Both the position numbers and the translations under genes were made by a program. Below are positions 58,526-64,000 of a DNA stretch of 64,000 nt, one piece after another (the stretch's first letter is position 1; every line of letters starts with the position of its first letter). This DNA comes from Enterococcus saigonensis (lineage in GTDB: Bacteria; Bacillota; Bacilli; Lactobacillales; Enterococcaceae): positions 1,099,001-1,163,000 of the forward strand of contig NZ_AP022822.1 in assembly GCF_011397115.1 (NCBI RefSeq), read 5' to 3'. Below the pieces are notes generated by a model. The model ran no database searches. It was not told the origin of the DNA and was given only the letters and a program-made list of their open reading frames with translations.

Positions 58526-59755
58526 ATGGACAAACCAATTCACGTGTTTTCCGAAATAGGAAAACTAAACACTGTTCTATTGAAAAGACCTGGCGTAGAA
58601 GTTGAAAACTTAACTCCAGACATTATGGATCGTTTATTATTTGATGATATTCCATATTTGCCAAATGCTCAAGCAGAGCATGACGAGTTCGCCAAAGTTT
58701 TACAAGACAATGGTGCAGAAACTCTGTATTTAGAAAAACTATCAACAGAAGCTATTGATGCTGGTAATGTAAAAGAAGAATTCTTAAACCGCATCTTAGA
58801 TGAATCTCATATTGATTCAGCTGCTGTTCGCCAAGAATTATTTGAGTATCTTCTTAGTATGGAAACACAAGACATGGTTGATAAAATTATGGCAGGTGTA
58901 CGTACAAAAGAAATTAATGTTAAATCTCGTTCACTGTTAGATTTATCAGCGGATGATGAATACCCATTTTATATGGATCCAATGCCTAACTTATACTTCA
59001 CTCGCGATCCTTCCGCATCAATTGGTAACGGGATGACAGTTAACAAAATGACTTTTGAAGCACGTCGTCGTGAATCATTGTTTACGGAATACATTTTAAA
59101 ACATCACCCACGTTTTGCAGGAAAAGTTGATGTTTGGTTAGACCGTGAAGCTGAAGGGCATATTGAAGGTGGAGATGAATTAGTTCTTAGCCACGAAGTA
59201 TTGGCTGTAGGTATTTCACAACGGACTAATGCTAAAACTTTAGAAAAATTAGCACGCAATATGTTTGCTAAAAATGCTGGCTTTGAAAAAGTTTTGGCAA
59301 TTAAAATTCCAAATAATCGTGCAATGATGCATTTGGATACTGTATTTACAATGGTTGATTATGACAAATTCACCATTCATCCAGCTATCCAAGATGCCGA
59401 TGGTAAAATTGATTGCTTTATCTTAGAACCAAATGGGGATGACATTACCATTACTCAAACCAATGATTTGCATGGTACATTGAAAGATTTACTACATTTA
59501 GATGATTTAGTATTAATTCCAACAGGAGATGGCGATGCTATTGTGGCGCCTCGGGAACAATGGAATGATGGTTCCAATACGTTGGCAATTGCCCCAGGTG
59601 TAGTGGTAACATATAATCGTAACTATGTATCAAATGAAATTCTACGTAGTTATGGTATCAAAGTACTAGAAATTCATTCAGGAGAATTATCACGCGGTCG
59701 TGGTGGTCCTCGTTGCATGAGTCAACCATTAGTACGTGAAGATTTAAAAAAATAA
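58526..59755 (+). CDS. arcA: Arginine deiminase
   Basis: Hydrolyses arginine to citrulline and ammonia, first step of the ADI pathway that yields ATP and protects against acid. The 409 residues include FTRDPSASIGNGMTVNKM, EGGDELVLSHEVLAVGISQR, the catalytic histidine in MHLDTVFTMVD and the nucleophilic Cys near the end (GRGGPRCMSQPLVRED). AACGAGGAGG precedes the ATG. First gene of arcABC. Confidence 0.97.
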   Translation: MDKPIHVFSEIGKLNTVLLKRPGVEVENLTPDIMDRLLFDDIPYLPNAQAEHDEFAKVLQDNGAETLYLEKLSTEAIDAGNVKEEFLNRILDESHIDSAAVRQELFEYLLSMETQDMVDKIMAGVRTKEINVKSRSLLDLSADDEYPFYMDPMPNLYFTRDPSASIGNGMTVNKMTFEARRRESLFTEYILKHHPRFAGKVDVWLDREAEGHIEGGDELVLSHEVLAVGISQRTNAKTLEKLARNMFAKNAGFEKVLAIKIPNNRAMMHLDTVFTMVDYDKFTIHPAIQDADGKIDCFILEPNGDDITITQTNDLHGTLKDLLHLDDLVLIPTGDGDAIVAPREQWNDGSNTLAIAPGVVVTYNRNYVSNEILRSYGIKVLEIHSGELSRGRGGPRCMSQPLVREDLKK

Positions 59756-59764
59756 AGGTATGAA

Positions 59765-59803
59765 TTGGTTCTGCGGGCGGCTGTAAGCCGTCTTGCGGAC
59801 CAA
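59765..59803 (+). other. Stable stem-loop between arcA and arcB
   Basis: Arms of 17 nt (59765-59781 and 59787-59803) pair with one bulge on each side around TGTAA. There is no T run, so it looks like an RNA-stability or processing element rather than a terminator. Confidence 0.55.
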
Positions 59804-59833
59804 ATGAAAACTAACTAAAGGAGAGCTCAACTT

Positions 59834-60853
59834 ATGAAAGAATCAGTATTCCAAGGAAGAAGCTTGTTAGCAGAGAAAGATTTTACTAAAGAAGAATTAC
59901 AATATTTAATCGATTTTTCTGAACATTTGAAAGATCTTAAAAAACGTGGCATCCCACATCACTATTTAGAAGGCAAGAATATTGCATTATTATTTGAAAA
60001 AACTTCTACTCGTACTCGAGCTGCATTTACAACTGCTGCTATTGATTTAGGTGCTCATCCTGAATATCTTGGTGCAAACGATATTCAATTAGGTAAAAAA
60101 GAATCTACTGAAGATACTGCTAAAGTATTGGGCCGGATGTTTGACGGAATTGAGTTCCGCGGATTCAGCCAAAAAATGGTTGAAGAGTTGGCTGAGTTTT
60201 CAGGCGTTCCGGTTTGGAATGGTTTGACAGACGAATGGCATCCAACACAAATGATTGCTGACTTCCTAACAATTCAAGAAAACTTTGGAACTGTTGAAGG
60301 TATCACATTGGCTTATTGTGGTGATGGACGTAACAATATGGCTAATTCTCTATTGGTTACAGGTGCAATCTTAGGTACAAATGTACGTATTGTAGCACCA
60401 AAAGAATTACAGCCTGAAGAAGAAATCCAAAAAATGGCACAAGAATTTGCCGAAAAATCTGGTGCTAAATTAATGGTAACAGATGACGTTGATAAAGGTG
60501 TCGATGGCGCTGATGTATTGTACTCAGATGTTTGGGTATCTATGGGTGAAGAAGACAAATTTGAAGAACGTATCAAACTATTACGTCCTTACCAAATTAA
60601 TATGGAAATGATTGAAAAAACACATAATACTGATCGCTTAATCTTCTTGCATTGCTTGCCAGCGTTCCATGATACAAATACTGTATACGGCGAACAAATG
60701 AAAGAAAGATTTGGTATTACTGAAATGGAAGTTACTGACGAAGTATTCCGTTCAAAATATGCTCGTCAATTTGATCAAGCAGAAAACCGCATGCACTCAA
60801 TCAAAGCTATTATGGCTGCGACATTAGGTAATCTGTTCATTCCACGTGCTTAA
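59834..60853 (+). CDS. arcB: Ornithine carbamoyltransferase (catabolic)
   Basis: Phosphorolyses citrulline to ornithine and carbamoyl phosphate. 339 residues with the carbamoyl-phosphate motif FEKTSTRTRAAF, the HPTQMIADFLT segment, and FLHCLPAFHD near the C-terminus. Placement between arcA and arcC indicates the catabolic enzyme. AAAGGAGAG precedes the ATG. Confidence 0.96.
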   Translation: MKESVFQGRSLLAEKDFTKEELQYLIDFSEHLKDLKKRGIPHHYLEGKNIALLFEKTSTRTRAAFTTAAIDLGAHPEYLGANDIQLGKKESTEDTAKVLGRMFDGIEFRGFSQKMVEELAEFSGVPVWNGLTDEWHPTQMIADFLTIQENFGTVEGITLAYCGDGRNNMANSLLVTGAILGTNVRIVAPKELQPEEEIQKMAQEFAEKSGAKLMVTDDVDKGVDGADVLYSDVWVSMGEEDKFEERIKLLRPYQINMEMIEKTHNTDRLIFLHCLPAFHDTNTVYGEQMKERFGITEMEVTDEVFRSKYARQFDQAENRMHSIKAIMAATLGNLFIPRA

Positions 60854-60883
60854 TCGCTATTAAATTAAAACCTACTTTAACTA

Positions 60884-60936
60884 AGACGAGTCAGTTCTTT
60901 GAGCCTTTTGCCTGTCAAAAGAGCTGGCTTGTTTTG
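60884..60936 (+). other. Imperfect hairpin between arcB and arcC
   Basis: CGAGTCAGTTCTTTGA and TCAAAAGAGCTGGCTTG can pair with bulges around a short loop. The following GTTTT is too weak a T run to be sure of termination; it could temper arcC expression. Confidence 0.4.
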
Positions 60937-60980
60937 GTGTTTCTAAAAACTGTCAAAATTTCTTACGAGGAGCGATAATT

Positions 60981-61925
60981 ATGGCAAAGCGAAAAGTTGT
61001 TGTTGCTTTAGGCGGGAATGCGATCCTATCTGATGATGCTACTGCCCAAGCACAACAAAATGCATTAAAAGAAACTGCAAAATATTTAGTACAATTTATT
61101 GAACAAGGTGATGAACTAATCATCTCTCATGGTAACGGTCCACAAGTTGGAAATTTATTGATTCAACAAGCAGCTGCTGATTCTGAAAAAACACCAGCTA
61201 TGCCTTTAGATACTTGTGTAGCTATGACAGAAGGTTCAATTGGGTACTGGTTGCAAAATGAAATGGGTGCTATCTTAAAAGAAAAAGGCATTGACAAAGA
61301 TGTTGTTTCTTTAGTGACACAAGTTATTGTGGCAGAAGATGATCCATCTTTTCATAACCCAAGCAAACCTGTGGGCCCATTCTTTACTGAAGAAGAAGCC
61401 AAACAACAAATGCAAACTGGTAATGCTACTTTTAAAGAAGATGCAGGACGAGGTTGGCGAAAAGTTGTTGCTTCACCAAAACCACTTTCAATCAAAGAAG
61501 CACGCGTCATTGAAAGTTTAGTCGATCAAGGCGTTGTTACAATTTCGGTTGGTGGTGGCGGTATTCCAGTTGTCGAAACACAAAAAGGCTTAGAAGGTCG
61601 CGAAGCTGTCATCGACAAAGATTTTGCATCTGAAAAACTAGCTGAAATCATTAAAGCAGATCTTTTAATCGTTTTGACAGGTGTTGATAATGTTTATGTA
61701 AATTATCAAAAACCAGACCAAAAGAAACTAGAACGTGTAACAGTTTCAGAAATGAAGCAGTATATTAAAGAAGATCAATTTGCTCCTGGTAGCATGTTGC
61801 CTAAAGTACAAGCATGTATTGAATTTGTTGAAGCGCGTCCTGAAGGCAAAGCAATCATTACCTCGTTAGAAAATATTGAAAACTTATTAGCTAATGAAGA
61901 TGGTACAATAGTGGTTGCGGATTAA
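60981..61925 (+). CDS. arcC: Carbamate kinase
   Basis: Transfers phosphate from carbamoyl phosphate to ADP, yielding ATP, with ammonia and CO2, the final ADI step. The 314 residues hold VVVALGGNAILSDDATAQAQ, SHGNGPQVGNLL, SVGGGGIPVV and the PGSMLPKVQACIEFVE segment near the C-terminus. No arcD follows; the next gene is argS. Confidence 0.96.
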   Translation: MAKRKVVVALGGNAILSDDATAQAQQNALKETAKYLVQFIEQGDELIISHGNGPQVGNLLIQQAAADSEKTPAMPLDTCVAMTEGSIGYWLQNEMGAILKEKGIDKDVVSLVTQVIVAEDDPSFHNPSKPVGPFFTEEEAKQQMQTGNATFKEDAGRGWRKVVASPKPLSIKEARVIESLVDQGVVTISVGGGGIPVVETQKGLEGREAVIDKDFASEKLAEIIKADLLIVLTGVDNVYVNYQKPDQKKLERVTVSEMKQYIKEDQFAPGSMLPKVQACIEFVEARPEGKAIITSLENIENLLANEDGTIVVAD

Positions 61926-61938
61926 TAATTAATTTGTT

Positions 61939-61994
61939 AAAAAATATCTCTGCTGTGCATTTTTCTCCTTTAGGGTACAGTGGGGATATTTTTT
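61939..61994 (+). terminator. Terminator of the arc operon
   Basis: AAAAAATATCTC pairs with GGGATATTTTTT, and CTGT with ACAG inside; large loop and T run. Confidence 0.75.
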
Positions 61995-62099
61995 GAAATA
62001 TGACTAGTAAAAATACAAATTAAAACAAATAATTGAAAGAAAATACTTTTTTTATTTGAAATGAGGATAAAAAGACTAGCCAGAAAAAAAAGTATTTGT

Positions 62100-62105
62100 T
62101 ATAAT
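62100..62105 (+). promoter_or_regulatory. Promoter of the argS T-box transcript
   Basis: TATAAT at 62100-62105 with an extended -10 TGT. The -35 (TAGCCA, 17 bp upstream) is weak. Confidence 0.5.
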
Positions 62106-62119
62106 CGGTGTCAGTTTAA

Positions 62120-62340
62120 TAATTGATTTTGTGAACAAGAGAGTATTATTTGTTGGAAATTAAGCGAGTTTGGGATGGTGTAAGCCAAACAAGAAGACGG
62201 ATAAGAAGCGCACTTGGGAAAATCTGTTTATAGCAGACGGCAATCTACCGTTATAGAGAAGCTGGTTTGAGTATTCAAACAACAAGAGTGGTACCGCGGG
62301 AAGTCTCGTCTCTAACGATTATCGTTAGGGGCTTTTTTTA
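62120..62340 (+). ncRNA. T-box leader of argS
   Basis: The T-box sequence AGAGTGGTACCGCGG is at 62285-62299, followed by a terminator: TCTCTAACGA at 62310-62319 pairs with TCGTTAGGGG at 62322-62331, then seven T. Upstream, stem I includes GGGATGGTG near 62172-62180. A CGC arginine codon followed by A at 62209-62211 is the best specifier candidate. Uncharged tRNA-Arg should stabilise the antiterminator and allow argS expression. Confidence 0.88.
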
Positions 62341-62451
62341 TTGGCAAAATCAAAAATAACTAAAGCTCTAAGTGGCCATGGTGATTATTAAATTGTAAAA
62401 TAAAGGTAACTGATGAGTTTTTAACTCATTTTAATCTAAGGAGGATATCAG

Positions 62452-64000
62452 ATGAACAATAAAGATGTCGTAGCAAAAGCACTTTATGATGTATTAAAAG
62501 ATGATCTAACAATGGAACAAATTGAAAAATTACTGGAAAATCCAAAATCTGCGGATCATGGGGATGTCGCTTTCCCGGCTTTTGCTCTAGCTAAAGCATA
62601 TAAAAAAGCGCCACAACAAATTGCACCAGAACTAGCAGAAAAAATTGATGAGACGAATTTTGAAAAAATTGAAGTAGTTGGACCATACTTAAACTTTTTT
62701 ATGAACAAGAGCGCTATTTCAGAAAAAGTTCTAGCTACTGTAATAAAAGAAAAAGAACATTATGGTGATGCTAATATCGGTGAAAATCGTAATGTACCAA
62801 TTGACTTATCTTCACCAAATATTGCTAAGCCTATTTCAATGGGCCATTTACGTTCAACGGTCATTGGAAATTCAATTGGCTTTATTATGGAAAAAATTGG
62901 TTACAATCCAATCCGAATTAACCATTTGGGGGATTGGGGTACGCAATTTGGTAAATTAATTGTTGCTTACAAAAAATGGGGATCAGAAGAAGCAGTTAAG
63001 TCCGAACCAATCAATGAATTACTGCGTTTATATGTGCAGTTCCATGAAGTAGTTGAAACACAACCTGAATTAGACGATGAAGCGCGGGCGTGGTTTAAAA
63101 AACTAGAAGACGGTGATAAAGAAGCTGTTTCTTTATGGCAATGGTTCCGTGATGAATCCATGAAAGAATTCAATAAAATTTATGACATGTTAGAAGTAAA
63201 GTTTGACTCGTTGAATGGTGAAGCTTTTTACAATGACAAGATGGATGAAATTATTGAATTGTTAGAAGAAAAACATTTATTAAAAGAAGATCGTGGTGCT
63301 GAAATTGTTGACTTATCTACTTATGATTTAAATCCAGCATTAATTCGCAAGTCAGATGGTGCCACACTTTATATTACCCGTGATTTAGCAGCCGCATTGT
63401 ACCGCAAACGCACTTATGATTTTGCGCAATCCATTTATGTTGTTGGAAATGAACAAAGTTATCATTTTAAACAGTTGAAAGCAGTCTTAAAAGAGATGGG
63501 CTTTGATTGGTCTGATGATATGCATCATATTGCGTTTGGATTAATCACGCAAGGCGGTAAGAAATTATCTACCCGTAAAGGCAAAATTGTTCTATTAGAG
63601 GAAGTATTAAATCAAGCGATTGAATCCGCTAAAGAACAAATATCTGAGAAAAATCCTGATTTAGAGAACAAAGATGAAGTTGCAAAGCAAGTTGGTGTGG
63701 GTGCTGTTATTTTCCATGACCTCAAAAATGATCGTTTAAATACGTTTGACTTCACATTAGAAGAAGTTGTACGTTTTGAAGGTGAGACAGGGCCATATGT
63801 ACAATATACGCACGCGCGCGCCATGAGTATTTTGGCGAAAGCTGATTTCACACCAAGTGAAGCTGCAAACTATAAATTGAATGATGAAGCAGCTTGGGAA
63901 GTTGTTAAATTGATTCAACAATACCCAGAGACAATCTTAAAGGCAGCTGCAAATTATGAACCATCTGTTATTGCTAAACACGCAATTAAATTGGCACAGG
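62452..64000 (+). CDS. argS: Arginyl-tRNA synthetase (3' end outside window)
   Basis: About 516 residues are visible of a protein normally near 560, so only the C-terminal part is missing. The N-terminal tRNA-binding domain (KSADHGDVAFPAFALAKAYK) is followed by the class I HIGH-like signature SSPNIAKPISMGHLRSTVIG and, further on, GLITQGGKKLSTRKGKI in place of KMSKS, as usual for ArgRS. The anticodon-binding DALR domain begins near the window end. AAGGAGGA precedes ATG 62452. Controlled by the arginine T-box. Confidence 0.97.
   Translation, partial: MNNKDVVAKALYDVLKDDLTMEQIEKLLENPKSADHGDVAFPAFALAKAYKKAPQQIAPELAEKIDETNFEKIEVVGPYLNFFMNKSAISEKVLATVIKEKEHYGDANIGENRNVPIDLSSPNIAKPISMGHLRSTVIGNSIGFIMEKIGYNPIRINHLGDWGTQFGKLIVAYKKWGSEEAVKSEPINELLRLYVQFHEVVETQPELDDEARAWFKKLEDGDKEAVSLWQWFRDESMKEFNKIYDMLEVKFDSLNGEAFYNDKMDEIIELLEEKHLLKEDRGAEIVDLSTYDLNPALIRKSDGATLYITRDLAAALYRKRTYDFAQSIYVVGNEQSYHFKQLKAVLKEMGFDWSDDMHHIAFGLITQGGKKLSTRKGKIVLLEEVLNQAIESAKEQISEKNPDLENKDEVAKQVGVGAVIFHDLKNDRLNTFDFTLEEVVRFEGETGPYVQYTHARAMSILAKADFTPSEAANYKLNDEAAWEVVKLIQQYPETILKAAANYEPSVIAKHAIKLAQ

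Noticed and set aside
1..64000. Search for CRISPR arrays, insertion sequences, prophage genes, toxin-antitoxin pairs and tRNA genes
   Set aside because: No regularly spaced repeats, transposase motifs, phage modules, convincing toxin-antitoxin pairs or cloverleaf sequences were recognised by eye.

Overview
The window is AT-rich chromosomal DNA of a low-GC Gram-positive lactic acid bacterium, most likely a member of the Enterococcaceae (Enterococcus, Tetragenococcus, Vagococcus or Melissococcus). The call rests on gene content and order: dnaG-rpoD followed by a zinc-ribbon MapZ-like gene, fer/ypbB/recQ/LysM, xerD-scpA-scpB-rluB, galKETR, tsaB-rimI-tsaD, a divergent arcR/arcABC locus, and L33/S14 proteins of enterococcal type. 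The species cannot be fixed from sequence reading alone. No tRNA, rRNA, CRISPR array, prophage or insertion sequence was recognised. The first gene (lysozyme-like) and the last gene (argS) are cut by the window edges.

Layout. 1-8.7 kb: lysozyme tail, PopT/DUF368 lipid-carrier translocase, dnaG-rpoD, mapZ-like division-site gene, the branched-chain amino acid exporter azlCD and a CvfB-like RNA-binding protein. 8.7-13.3 kb: fur behind a perfect PerR box, xerD-scpAB-rluB, and ribU behind an FMN riboswitch. 13.3-17 kb: a YfcC/ArcD-type transporter and an M20 dipeptidase, a pair that in streptococci belongs to the arginine deiminase (ADI) operon. 17-25.6 kb: ferredoxin diverging from ypbB-recQ, LysM protein, cmk, rpsA, der, HU and a secreted C39-like protein. 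25.6-32.5 kb: a biosynthetic ilvDBNCA operon with a CodY-box promoter and a leader-peptide attenuator. 32.7-39.7 kb: zinc-independent S14 behind a Zur box, a degenerate AroB-like protein with ypiA/ypiB homologues, YitT, MazG, CCA-adding enzyme, a thioesterase and one unknown. 39.9-49.4 kb: rpmG, an AI-2E-family membrane protein, a Fur-controlled siderophore ABC transporter, then folate ligase, rhomboid, yqgQ, glucokinase, rhodanese and small conserved genes. 49.5-54.3 kb: galKET-galR (Leloir pathway). 54.4-57.1 kb: the t6A tRNA-modification cluster tsaB-rimI-rimI2-tsaD. 57.3-62 kb: arcR diverging from arcABC. 62.1-64 kb: argS behind an arginine T-box.

The unusual density is in regulation rather than in new enzymes. 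Candidate sites for Fur, PerR, Zur, CodY, GalR, ArgR and possibly CcpA can be read directly, along with an FMN riboswitch, an arginyl T-box and an isoleucine/valine/leucine leader peptide. Two themes join distant genes. Branched-chain amino acid synthesis (ilv) and export (azlCD) both carry a CodY-like box immediately upstream of the -35 element. Arginine catabolism appears split between 13.8 kb (transporter plus dipeptidase) and 58.5 kb (arcABC), both preceded by ARG-box-like and cre-like words, with arginyl-tRNA synthetase next door. The least expected protein is the intact but catalytically stripped 3-dehydroquinate-synthase-like gene at 33.2 kb, which sits where Bacillus has the end of its aro supra-operon.
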